Positions 24,134 through 34,357 of a DNA stretch of 64,000 bases are shown here, piece after piece. The DNA lies in the NCBI RefSeq assembly GCF_020379485.1, contig NC_063452.1:58673338-58737337 (forward strand). The letters run 5' to 3'. Position 1 is the first letter of the stretch; the number at the start of each line of letters is the position of its first letter. The notes beneath the pieces are model-generated. The model made no database searches. It was not told the DNA's origin and saw only the letters and a program-made list of their open reading frames with translations. The DNA is from Brassica napus. Lineage: Eukaryota > Streptophyta > Magnoliopsida > Brassicales > Brassicaceae. A program made the position numbers and the translations under genes.

Positions 24134-25870
24134 TTTCGTTCTGACACACGATACTAGAGGAGAAAGTGACTTTTATAGAGAACCATGATTGCTTGAAAGC
24201 CCATGATAAAGCAGTGAGTTAGTTGCTATTGCTAACAGTACCTCAAGACTTTTAGGTTGATGACAGTGGAGACCAACACCAAGAAAGCTACAAAATTTTG
24301 GTTGGCCGTTCTCTTTCAAGATCACATCAAGAACAAGTTGGAGGCCCCTTACAGACATGAGGCTACTGTTGTGGTTACATGACACGGAATTGGAGTAGCT
24401 ATCCGTAATTACAATCATCTATCATCTCAGGTATTACAATTTGATCTTGAATTGAGTTTCTATACATAAACGTTGTGGATTTTTGTGGCGTTCATGAGCC
24501 ATCGATATTATATTAACGAGTCGTTTTGTTAATAAGATATACATAAATATTGGATGCAAAATGAATATTTCTATTGCTTTGTGTTTTGTAGAAATTCTTT
24601 GCTGCAAATTTCGATAAAAATTATCAAACCATCTCATGTATACGCTAGAAGGGAATATGCATTATGTTTGCAATTTAGATACATAGCCAACGTGACTGGA
24701 TGGTATAAACTCTTCTGTGTTAGTCATAGAAGAACAGTAAACTTTGTTGTACACTGTGCTGCTTTCCAGAGAGATTTATTTAGTTTTTTATTTGAAAGAA
24801 GAATCAATGCTGGCTCCTTTTAAGAGTGATTGAAACTGCATTATGTTCAAATAGTTTCCAATGGAAAAAAGTACTGTTTCGTTCTGCTTTTGTAGATTTG
24901 GCCGTCTCTGACAAGAAGAAAAGGCATATATATATGACTACTGTTGTGCAGAAAAGTAAAGAAAGAGTGCTTTTTCCAGGAAGCCTATGGAAGCTCTGTG
25001 ACAGAACAACAACGACTGCTTTTCGTACTAGTTGATTTAGACAAGTGAAGCCGTCCACGACATCAGGTACTGTATTTCTGCAGCAATGTTTAGTTTGCGT
25101 TGTAATATTACTATTGGTAATGTAATGGGATTTGTCGCCTTTATTAAATATATCCTATACCTGGTTCCTTAGCCGTAGAAGCACATTGTTTTGGTAGATG
25201 CAAGTAGGAACTTGGTAGAAACTGAACCGTAAACACTTAGGCGTCTGTGTGAAACACCATAGACAGTCAATGCAGATTAGATTAGAATTGATTTGATTAG
25301 ATTAGCGGGAACAAAGACAAGGATGAGGGAACAAAATAAAAATGAGAAAGCAAAAGGGTGGTTAAGTAGGATTAAAAGAGGAAAGAAGCATCTGGGGGTT
25401 GAAAGATAGGAACAAACAGAAGTAGTTAGTTATGAGGTATGGGACCAATGTTCCAGAATTAAACAAACTTACAAATGCTAAGTTTTGCAATCTCGAGTCA
25501 CTTCCACTGCTCCCACTCCATTATATATATCTCTTTGAGAATGTGATGGACTTGTGTCAAAATTCACGTGGACACTTGATAAGCCGATTCTCTTCTTTGT
25601 CAGTTTCCCCAATCATATCTTCTTTTGGTATAATATCCAACAGTTTCACTTTCCTTTGTTCCCATGTTGTTGATGATATACATAATAGAAAGATCAACAA
25701 TAAAAAAAATAATCGCCTTTTCTATTATTTTTCTCTACTGTCTTCATCTGTAGTGGGTCATGACTCATGAGCCCCCCTCCTACACCAATCTGTGAAGTTA
25801 TCAAAAAAGATTTGATTCTGATAGTGACTGCTAGGGAGAGTTTGCCATTCCTACCGAGTAAATAAGTAAA
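24134..25870. other. LAZY1 upstream region, no gene recognised
   Basis: I see no convincing coding exon. A reading frame at 24173-24418 on the minus strand, containing LQLVLDVILKENGQPKFCSF, matches nothing I recognise and may be 5' UTR or chance. The stretch 25260-25450 is purine-rich. Confidence 0.4.
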
Positions 25871-26820
25871 ACTTCTCCCTAGGTGTTCAATCCGGATATC
25901 GGTTCGGTTTAGGTTCGGTTTTTTTCGGTTTTCGGTATTTCGGTTAGTAAAATATAACTATCATTCTAAATTCATATTTACTTTGGTTCGGTTCGGTTTA
26001 TATACCGTCGGTTTTCGGTTTATTCGGTTTTATACCAAAAAATATAATTATTTAGTTTGAGATCATATAAAATAAATTTTAGAGTCATATTATCAACACA
26101 GTCATTTATAAAAAATATATTACATGTTCAAATAAATGAACAAAAACGTAAAAATGCTTCTACCATCAAATAAAATCATCAAATCTATAATTAAAATCAG
26201 AACCTGAAATTTTGAAAATAAAAATATGAAACAAAACAGAAACATGAAAGAAAAGTTTTTCCACTCTTCCATATTTAGTGTTCATTAAGGTCATGCTTTT
26301 TCGATTGAACATGAAACTCTGTTTGTTTATAGATAAGAAAAAAGTTGTGAAAATTTTCCATTAATTATTTTCCATCAAATTTATCATCTTCATATTAATT
26401 TAGTGAATACTAAAATAAAGCAAAAAGATAAAAAAAGACTTAGAAAATAAGATGTCTGAATTGCGATGTATTGTTATTTAATTATAGTTCAAGTGTTTTA
26501 CAAATTATATAAGGTTCTTTATTACTATAACATTACGGTAATAGTTATTAACACAAATTTAACTTATATAACAAATAGATTTTCATGTATTGTTATAAAA
26601 TAGATACATATTTACATGTTTCTACTTTTAATCGGTTTTATTCGGTTTATTCGGTTTAATCGGTTATATACCAAACCATATCCAAATCCTACAATTTTTA
26701 TAAAATTATATCTATTCGGTTTATATGATATCTACCAAAACCAAACTATATTGTCTATTTCGGTTCGGTTCGGTTCGTTATGGTTCGGTTTTACCATATT
26801 GAACAGCCATACTTCTCCCT
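25871..26820. mobile_element. Mutator-like TIR element rich in CGGTT motifs
   Basis: The element at 25881-26810 (930 bp) is flanked by a perfect 10-bp direct repeat ACTTCTCCCT (25871-25880, 26811-26820). The ends share inverted TGTTCAAT: AGGTGTTCAATCCGG on the left and, inverted, ATGGCTGTTCAATATGG on the right. Both arms are rich in TTCGGTTCGGTT on the same strand, so the arms are direct and not inverted; the middle is AT-rich. The 9-10 bp duplication suggests a Mutator-type origin. It has no transposase. A related element sits at 36496-37216 in the opposite orientation. Confidence 0.8.
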
Positions 26821-26851
26821 GTAATTTACACTTACCGATTTTAATCTTATA

Positions 26852-26898
26852 TGGGCCAAACATGGGCCACTATGAGTTAGAGTTCTAACTAATGGGCT
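26852..26898 (+). promoter_or_regulatory. Site II cluster in the PPR promoter
   Basis: TGGGCC at 26852-26857, TGGGCC at 26863-26868 and TGGGCT at 26893-26898 lie 64-110 bp before the PPR start. Paired site II elements are common in promoters of nuclear genes for organelle functions. The upstream TIR element ends only 32 bp before the cluster. Confidence 0.6.
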
Positions 26899-26961
26899 GG
26901 CTCACTAAGTAATATGACTAATATCTCCTCCTTCTCCTCTCCAATTTGACAGCGACCGGAA

Positions 26962-28977
26962 ATGGTGACGTCATCTGTCATGAGACCTGCGGCGGAGCTC
27001 GCGGTCAGGATCGGCCGTGAGCTCCTCAAAGTCTCCGCAACCTCTCGCTCACCTCGGACATGGAGTCCATCGATGGAACAAACTCTTCACAGTCTCGGCT
27101 TTCGTCACTCAATAAGCCCTTCGCTCGTCTCTCGAGTCATCGACCCGTTCCTCCTCAACCACCACTCCTTAGCACTCGGGTTCTTCAACTGGGCCGCCCA
27201 GCAGCCCGGTTACTCCCACGACTCCATCTCTTACCACTCCATCTTCAAAACCCTCTCGCTCTCTCGACAGTTCTCCGCCATGGACGCCCTCTTCAAACAG
27301 GTCAAAACTCAGAGAATCCTCCTCGATCCCTCCGTGTATCGCTCCCTCATCGACGCGCTTCTGTTGGGTAAGAAAGCTCAGAGCGCGTTTTGGGTTTTGG
27401 AAGAAGCTCTTTCGACGGGTCGGGAGGTTCATCACGATGTGTGCAACCGTCTCTTGGCTGCGTTAACGTCTGATGGATATTCTGATTATGCTCAGAAACT
27501 GTTCGTTAAAATGCGTGAGAGAGGTGTTTCTCTCAATACACTTGGCTTTGGTGTTTATATAGGAAGCTTCTGTAAGAGTTTCGATACGGATCAGCAATTG
27601 AGACTTGTGGGTGAGGTTAAAAAGAGTAACTTTAACATCAATGGGTCCATTATTGCGCTCTTGATTCTTCATGGTCTTTGTAAATGTTCGAGAGAGATGG
27701 ATGCTTTTTACATTTTGGAAGACCTAAGAAACATTGATTGCAAACCGGATTTTATGGCGTATAGAATCATAGCTGAAGCGTTTGTAGCGACTGGGAATCT
27801 GTACGAGAGACAGGTTGTTTTAAAGAAGAAGAGAAAGCTTGGAGTAGCACCTAGGAGCAGTGATTACAGAGATTTTATCTTGGATTTGATCTCTGCTAAA
27901 CGTTTGGTTGAGGCTAAGGAAGTGGGTGAGGTGATTGTGAGTGGAAACTTCCCCATTGATAGTGATGTCCTAGACGCGTTGATTGGATCAGTCTCTGCGG
28001 TTGATCCAGATTCTGCTGTTGGATTCTTGAATTACATGGTGGTAAACACAGGGAAACTGCCTGCGATTCGGACTCTGAGCAAATTGAGTAAGAATCTTTG
28101 CAGGCACGAGAAGGGGGACCTTTTGGTAAAGGCTTATGAGGTTTTGTCAAGCAGAGCTTATTTTTCAGAGCCTGAGAGTTACAGTCTGATGATATCGTTC
28201 TTGTGCAAGGCCGGGAGAGTCAGAGAAGGGTACAGTGCTCTGCACGAGATGAAGAAGAAAGGACTTGATCCAGACGTTTCACTCTATAACGCTCTCATCG
28301 AAGCTTGTTGCAAAGCGGAAATGATCCGGCCAGCAAAGAAGCTGTGGGATGAGATGTTCGTAGAGGGATGCAGAATGAATCTGACGACTTATAATGTACT
28401 TATCAAGAAATTGTCGGAGGAAGGCGAGGTAGATGAGTCTTTGAGGCTGTTTCGGAAGATGCTTGAGAAAGGGATAGAACCAGATGAAACAATTTATACG
28501 TCTCTCATCGAAGGCCTATGCAAGGATACAAAACTTGAGGATGCTTTGGAAGTCTTCAGAAAGTGTATGGAGAGGGATCAAATAGTTGCGAGAAGGGTAT
28601 TGATCACGTTTGTTTTAAATCTATGCAGCAACGGTGAGAGAACAAGTATATGTGTCATCTATGTTACGTTTAGTTGCCTTGCAAGTCAAGTTTGTGATTG
28701 ATTCGTTTGGTGTATTATGCGTGTAGGCCATTTTGGTGAGGCGTCTCAGCTGCTGCGCGAGAGAGAACATTTGGAACACACAAGTGCACATGTAGTGTTG
28801 TTGAAATGTGTGGCTGATGCGAAAGAGGTTGAGGTTGGAATCAAACATATGAAATGGATCAAAGAGGTGTCTCCATCTCTTGTTCACACCATTTGTTCGG
28901 ACCTTTCGGCGTCTTTCTGTTCATCATCTGATCCTGATTCCATTCTTCCGTTTATTCGAGCACTTGAGCTCTCATAG
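26962..28977 (+). CDS. P-class pentatricopeptide repeat protein
   Basis: Exons 26962-28633 and 28727-28977 give 640 residues, close to the recalled At5g14080 length. The basic N-terminus (MVTSSVMRPAAELAVRIGREL) resembles a mitochondrial presequence. Tandem 35-residue repeats fill the protein, the clearest in the C-terminal half with units such as DVSLYNALIEACCKAEMIR, MNLTTYNVLIKKLSEEGEV and DETIYTSLIEGLCKDTKLE. There are no E or DYW extensions, so it is P-class and probably binds organellar RNA; the target is unknown. The single intron interrupts a Gly codon near the end and has GTGAGA/TGTAG borders. A read-through frame continues 67 bases into the intron. Confidence 0.92.
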
Positions 28978-29677
28978 CTACACCGATAGGCAAATTTATT
29001 ATGTGTAGACCAGATCCTATACCCTAGACTGTAATGGAGTTGTCTGGGTATACATTACAAGTCTATGTAAGAATTATTCAAATGAATAATATTTTCTTAC
29101 GGTACATGTGGTTTAGGTGGGTCTTTTTCATGATTAAAAGTGTTATTGATGTAAAGGTTGAAGGCTTGAAGTACCGAAGAGAAGCAAATCTGTGAAGCTA
29201 TTGGATCAGGTATCATCTCATCTTTGACGCAACGGTCGGGTCAAATCACAGCTTTTTTTTTTGGCGGGTGTCCGTACTATGGAATGTGGACCACTAAGGC
29301 AGTTATTTACCTGATTTAAACAAAAAAAAGGCAGTAATTTACCTGCAGTTAACAGTTATTACGGTTGAGATTTGGGTAGTGAAAAGACCTTGCTCTTGTC
29401 TTAATTTGGCCATTATTTGCAATTCAACATTGAGAGCTGTAAAACCAGAGATGGTATATATAGAACGCTATCCAGAGACAGTGATTACTATATTATATAC
29501 TTGTGTGATTAAGAGAGACAAATTAAAGAGCTAAGCTTAAAACAAACGCACTCTTCTCCCCTCAAGTCTCTAATTCAACACTAAGATTAACCTCATCTTT
29601 TGTGTTCTTTGAAACCAAAAAAGTAACAAGCAAGGAAAAGGAAAAGAAAACGGAGAAGGTGAACTGTGGACATGGGG
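28978..29677. other. Convergent intergenic region between PPR and ROXY2
   Basis: It contains the 3' UTRs of two convergent genes and one poly(A) micro-insertion at 29296-29345. There is no additional gene. Confidence 0.5.
29296..29345. repeat. Poly(A) micro-insertion with 18-bp direct repeat
   Basis: AAGGCAGTTATTTACCTG at 29296-29313 recurs with one mismatch at 29328-29345. Only ATTTAAAC plus a short A-run lies between them. This fits insertion of a poly(A) tail with target duplication. Confidence 0.6.
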
Positions 29678-30082
29678 TCAGAGCCAGAGAGCACCAGCAT
29701 CTTTGAGAAGAGGGACGAGTGAGCCGTTGATATGTGAAGCCATCACTCTCTCCATTGATCCTATCATCTTCCTACCGATGAATACCACCGGAAGTGCCCC
29801 CGGAGAAGTGGGGCTGGAGCAGCCAAGGAGACGAAGAAGGGCTCGGTGGATATCGACGCCATAAGGGTGGAGGTCGAGCTCATGGACGGCAGGGCTGACT
29901 CCCATTCCGCGGAAGAGACGCTTCATGGCGTGGCACATGGAGCAAGTGCTCATGCTGAATATAACCACCGCATTTTCTGCAGCCATGGACTCAATCCTAA
30001 CAAGAGTCTCCGATGGAAAGACTCCCATGTTGTTCATCTTATTATAGGAAAGCGAGTCCCGAGTTTCGGATTTGTATTGCAT
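29678..30082 (-). CDS. ROXY2: CC-type glutaredoxin ROXY2-like with CSMC active site
   Basis: A single exon encodes 134 residues starting [14 protein letters not shown] and ending DAGALWL. The ALWL tail and the LRLLGC segment are conserved in floral ROXY glutaredoxins. ROXY1 and ROXY2 act redundantly in the nucleus with TGA transcription factors during anther development. The active site reads [10 protein letters not shown], whereas ROXY1/2 carry CCMC, so the second Cys is Ser (TCC for TGC). A second difference is FIGRK where most members have FIGGK. The glutathione-binding Thr/Val region around GALPVVFIG is otherwise kept. ATG 30082 matches the known N-terminus; an earlier non-ATG extension is not favoured. 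It corresponds to At5g14070 by recall. Confidence 0.92.
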   Translation of the reverse strand: MQYKSETRDSLSYNKMNNMGVFPSETLVRIESMAAENAVVIFSMSTCSMCHAMKRLFRGMGVSPAVHELDLHPYGVDIHRALLRLLGCSSPTSPGALPVVFIGRKMIGSMERVMASHINGSLVPLLKDAGALWL

Positions 30083-30390
30083 TTTGTCTTTCTTAGTTAG
30101 AGAGATATATATAGAAGGTGAGGTGTGTGAGTTGGTTGGGATGTTGAAAAGAGTAAGATGCATGCAGACTATTTACAGAAGGTGAGCTCTTCATTTGATT
30201 TGTACATTTTGTTATTTATTTATTCTATATTCCAAATGAGAACAAAGTAACTGATGTGATAACTGATAGCCATGGTAGTTTAGCTTTTTATAATAATATG
30301 ATATTTACTAAAGTTTAAATATGTTTATCAGCGTTTTTAAACAATATGAAGTGTGGAATATTTTTGATATTTTCAGTTAATTAGGTTAAT

Positions 30391-30430
30391 AGAATAAAGG
30401 ATTTTTTTTTTTTGGTAAAAGAATAAAGGA
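30391..30430. repeat. Poly(T) micro-insertion with 11-bp direct repeat
   Basis: AGAATAAAGGA at 30391-30401 and 30420-30430 encloses 18 bp consisting of a T-run plus GGTAA. On the minus strand the insert is TTACC followed by A-run. Confidence 0.65.
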
Positions 30431-31739
30431 ATTGTTGGTAATAGATATTATATCATTCGTGTCGGCTATTACCGCAATAACGTCTTTAATTATACAGTTA
30501 CACTAGCTAGTTATGTCTTCAAAAATGGTCTACTATCTACGTAGATGTGAATAAAATATGATTTACTGTGATTTATAGACAGCGCCGAATAAAAACTTTG
30601 ACGCTGCCAACATTATGTGAGCAAGTCGTAACATTGAGATGAGGTCGAATGTTTAGATATGGCCGGTGGTTTTCCAATATATTCCATTTTTATGCTTGGA
30701 TTCTCTGATCAATCTATTTAAACAAGCTACACAAAATATAATTATCAATATGATCATAAAGAAATTGGAATATTTTGTTTGGAACGCAATCCAAGTAGGG
30801 CATCGATATATGCAAATACATTTATATGAGTGGAATATGTAATCAGGGTCGAATTTTGTGTAATCATTTATCCTAGGTTCAGTGGAGGATATATAAATTA
30901 CGCAAAAAATCATACAAAAATAGAAATAAAGGAGTCATCAATATGCTTGGAATGACCTTTTCTTTGAAAAAAGAAGCACTACTAATTTTGATATAGTTGC
31001 AACCAGCATTTACTTGCTAGCTAGTAGCTAACATCAGGAATATCAGTGTTCTTGATGTATGGAAACTACAAGTTGCCATGTGTTCTTGCTAACATCTTTA
31101 TATTTATATATGGTAAATCAAAAGTAGTGATTTCTTTTAAATAAAACTGCATAATTCATATAATGTAGACTTTAATTGTAGATAAGTTCACTAAAAGTCT
31201 GGAAGAAGGTTGAATTCACATGCCTTTTTGGCTTCCATCATATGCATGCTTCTGCCTTCTAGTTTCTCATGTTTGACCAACCCTTCCACCCCCAAAACAT
31301 AATATGAATAAACGTTGTCAGCACAATGAAATTTGCAGGTACCAATCTGCTATCACTGAGTCACCACCTCTCATCGATTCCATACGAATAAAGTTCCTAA
31401 CATTATTAATATTTTACATCTATCTTATCACATTTCTGAATTCTTTTGTTTATTTATTTAAATAAAAAAGAAAGGATGCTCATTAGAACATGGTATAGTA
31501 GTTTAAGTGAGTCCGAAGAGTTATATGTCCCTTCATCAGTTTTAGATTTTGGTGAATAAACTAAAGCCGATTTATATCTTAACACACATTGTTAGCTTTG
31601 TGTTGCATTAAAAAGATGTCTTAAAGTACGCAGAGTGAAGACCTCTCAAACATTGCTCTGCCTCTTCATCATTCACTATCAATGAAATGTTTACCTGACA
31701 AAACACATTTTCCACTCATTATAAAACCAAACCATAACA

Positions 31740-31785
31740 ATACTATATTCATAAGTTACAAAAAAAAAAAAAATACTATATTCAT
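31740..31785. repeat. Poly(A) micro-insertion with 13-bp direct repeat
   Basis: ATACTATATTCAT at 31740-31752 and 31773-31785 encloses AAGTTAC plus an A-run. It has the same architecture as the other scars. Confidence 0.7.
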
Positions 31786-32119
31786 CAGTATTCACACAGA
31801 CATGTAGCAACAGAGTTTTAAAATTAGATGCACAATAAGACTGTAGCCAACTCTCACTCACCTTCTCTAATATGAGTGATGATTTCTGAAACAATGACAA
31901 CATCTTACTTCTTCTCCAGCACTTACTTTAGATATCAAAATAGTAGACATTAACATAGCGTGAGAAAAGACTTGCCCCACTCAGTTCCAATTATATCATG
32001 AAAGAAAATATTCCATTGATGGAAAAATGTTGTAAAGGATAACTGATAACAGAAGAGTAATGAGACAAAAGGAAAACACAACAACAATCTCAAAAACTGC
32101 CCATCGCCAAGGACACACT

Positions 32120-33688
32120 TCAAGCATTCATGTAATGATTCAGTTTGTAAAGCAAAACTTTTCCACTAGCGTTTCCCATAGCCATGAAGCCACTTCCAGG
32201 GCTGAAGTCCAAGCAGCGAGGGTAATTCATCTGTTTATTTGGCGGCGGCCAGTTTGAGAAGACGGTTAGAGACGGAACATGGACAAGCTTCACACTGTCT
32301 TTATTCATCCTCGAGATTATAGCTAGAATCTGACCATCATGGTTGAACTTCAAGAAATCAATCTCCGAAGTGAGATTGTCCACCGTCTTTATCGGCTTCC
32401 TTTTGCCTCCCAAAAACTCAGCCTTCTTGTAGATGTTCACGATCCCTCTATCAGTCCCAGAGGCAAACAAAGCTCCGTTAGGTGAGCTGCAAAGCGAAGT
32501 CCCACACGTGCTCCCTTCATCCACACCTTTGTATAAACACTTCATCGTTCTAAGATCCCAGACATAGACTTGTCCATCCCCTCCTGAGCTCAGCAGCTGC
32601 TTCCCGTCGTCACTGAACGCTAAGGACCTCACTGAACCGTTCATCTTCAACGTTCCCGTAAGCTCTTTGGTCTTTGTGGACACAAGCAAGATGTAGCCTC
32701 CGTTTCCCATGAAGGCTACGGTCTTGGAGTCTTGCGACACTTCGAAACTCTCCAAGCTCTTCTCCTCTCTACCAACCAATGGGCCAATCTTGTCGAACTT
32801 CGCGTTCTCCAAATCAAAGCTGTAAAAGTACTTCCTCCTTCCAGAGACAATCACCTGAGATCCGTTGGGCAAGAAAGCAGCTTTGTGAATGGGACAGTCC
32901 TCGAGAAAGATGCTCTGTATCTTGGTGTTCCTCTTCCCATCGATCTGGAAAAACCTCAGCCTTCTATCGTTGCCAGCGGTGAGGAGAAGCTGAGCGTTTT
33001 GATGGAACTGGACAGAGTTAATCGGAGCGTCTGAAGGGTCTGCTATGTTGGCATCCGCGTGTTCTGAATACTCAAGAAGACCAGAACAGAGCTTGGAGCC
33101 ACCAGACTTCACCACAAGATCTTCGTTTGTTCTGAGAATATCATCATCATCACCACCTTCTCCTCCATCATCATCTGAGGAATCTCCATCAGTGATTTGA
33201 GAATCAGTCCTAGCCCAATCAGTTCCAGGGTTAAGCTTAGCGTGATGAGCTCTCAGCCTAGCAATGTACTCAGAGCCAGAGATCAATCCCTCATCCTCCT
33301 CTTTCCTCAGCTTCCTCAGACGGTTAACACTAGCTATGTTAATATTAATCTCTTTCTCTTCTTCATCCTCCCAAGCAGCTTCTCCCTTCCTAATAACTCT
33401 CTCTTCATCAGAATCTTGTTCATCATCATCTTCAGAATCTGGAGTTTGCCTCGCAGCAGAACGATCTACACGAAACAGATCAGACCCTTCCACATCTCCT
33501 TCTCTCTTACCAAACGAAACAGGGTTGTAGAGTGATCCAAACAACAAATTCTCAAGCTTTTTCATTTCAACCTGCTCAGACTCTCTTTGCTTCTCTTCCT
33601 CCATCTTCCTTCTCTTGGCCCTTACGTCATCTTCGGTCTCTTCTCTTCTAGCCTTGCTCGTCGGAGCGTTCTGTGATAACGTACTCAT
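32120..33688 (-). CDS. UTP18: UTP18-like WD40 protein of the small-subunit processome
   Basis: A single exon encodes 522 residues. The first 200 are highly charged, with basic (RREETEDDVRAKRRK) and acidic stretches (SEDDDEQDSDEE, SSDDDGGEGGDDDD). A WD40 propeller follows from about residue 215, with repeats such as VQFHQNAQLLLTAGNDRRLR and LAFSDDGKQLLSSGGDGQVYVWD. The protein ends in LLYKLNHYMNA. UTP18 is a nucleolar subunit of the UTP-B module that processes 18S pre-rRNA. Its promoter carries a telo-box and site II elements, the signature of ribosome-biogenesis genes, and is shared with the divergent phosphate carrier gene. It corresponds to At5g14050 by recall. Confidence 0.9.
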   Translation of the reverse strand: MSTLSQNAPTSKARREETEDDVRAKRRKMEEEKQRESEQVEMKKLENLLFGSLYNPVSFGKREGDVEGSDLFRVDRSAARQTPDSEDDDEQDSDEERVIRKGEAAWEDEEEKEININIASVNRLRKLRKEEDEGLISGSEYIARLRAHHAKLNPGTDWARTDSQITDGDSSDDDGGEGGDDDDILRTNEDLVVKSGGSKLCSGLLEYSEHADANIADPSDAPINSVQFHQNAQLLLTAGNDRRLRFFQIDGKRNTKIQSIFLEDCPIHKAAFLPNGSQVIVSGRRKYFYSFDLENAKFDKIGPLVGREEKSLESFEVSQDSKTVAFMGNGGYILLVSTKTKELTGTLKMNGSVRSLAFSDDGKQLLSSGGDGQVYVWDLRTMKCLYKGVDEGSTCGTSLCSSPNGALFASGTDRGIVNIYKKAEFLGGKRKPIKTVDNLTSEIDFLKFNHDGQILAIISRMNKDSVKLVHVPSLTVFSNWPPPNKQMNYPRCLDFSPGSGFMAMGNASGKVLLYKLNHYMNA

Positions 33689-33879
33689 CGCTCAATTCCA
33701 CAAACTCTCTGTAATCAAAAGAGTAAGTATAAGATTCGCACACTAGTTCAAGTTCGAAGAAACAGAGCTTCAATCAAACCTAGTCTCTGTAAGGATTACT
33801 ATACAAGCAACAACTTTAAACCTAAGCTACGGACTTACATCGGCGACGGCGAGAGGTTCTCTTCTTCTTCGTAGGAGGA

Positions 33880-33888
33880 TTAGGGTTT
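33880..33888 (-). promoter_or_regulatory. Telo-box (AAACCCTAA)
   Basis: AAACCCTAA on the minus strand lies 192 bp upstream of the UTP18 start, within the probable 5' UTR or core promoter. Telo-boxes with site II elements are known in ribosomal-protein and ribosome-biogenesis promoters, which fits UTP18. Confidence 0.65.
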
Positions 33889-33897
33889 TAAGAGGTT

Positions 33898-34250
33898 TTT
33901 ACGAAAATGTCGTTACATGCCTTTTAATGGGTCAACAACGGTGTGTACGCAGCCCTTGAAAAGCCCATGGGCCACCTAACAGAAAAATCTATTACGAATG
34001 GCATTTTAGTAAAGTAATGCAAAGTATATGCCTTGTTCCAACGGAATCTGATTTTTTCAACTAAATAAATCAAACAAAATTAGAAAATATCGTTACATGC
34101 CTTTTTTATGGGTCAACGGCGTGAACTTTACGTCCTTTGAAAAGCTCATGGGCCATGACATTTTTAGAGAATAAAAAATTATTATAGCTGGTATTGTCGT
34201 AATTGTTCCAAAGTATATTCCAACGGAATCTAATTGGCCAATAAAGAGAC
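33898..34250. repeat. Tandem duplication with site II elements in the UTP18/PHT3;1 divergent promoter
   Basis: Two diverged units of about 180 bp start near 33903 and 34085. Both carry CGTTACATGCCTTTT, ATGGGTCAAC, CCTTTGAAAAGC or CCCTTGAAAAGC, CATGGGCC and TTCCAACGGAATCT in the same order. The first contains the palindrome GCCCATGGGC at 33963-33972; the second contains GCTCATGGGCC at 34144-34154. The duplication doubles the site II content of the 669-bp divergent promoter. Confidence 0.8.
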
Positions 34251-34357
34251 GAGATTCATGAGGTAATAAACAGCACTGGTCTTCTTTCTGGGGCAGCGTG
34301 AGATCGGACATCGAAACAAAACACATTGCTCTCATCTTATCTCCGTCCTCCGTCGCG

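Larger units (their letters stand above)
30083..32119. other. Long intergenic region without a recognised gene
   Basis: In Arabidopsis a lysine-sensitive aspartate kinase gene lies here by recall. I see no exon of it. The DNA is AT-rich and carries two poly(A/T) micro-insertions (30391-30430, 31740-31785). Confidence 0.5.

Noticed and set aside
24173..24418. Minus-strand frame upstream of LAZY1
   Set aside because: No family recognised and no start, splice or conservation signal; it may be untranslated leader.
26616..26888. Open frame rich in Arg-Phe-Asn across the CGGTT arm
   Set aside because: It is produced by the repetitive TTCGGTT composition and crosses the transposon boundary.
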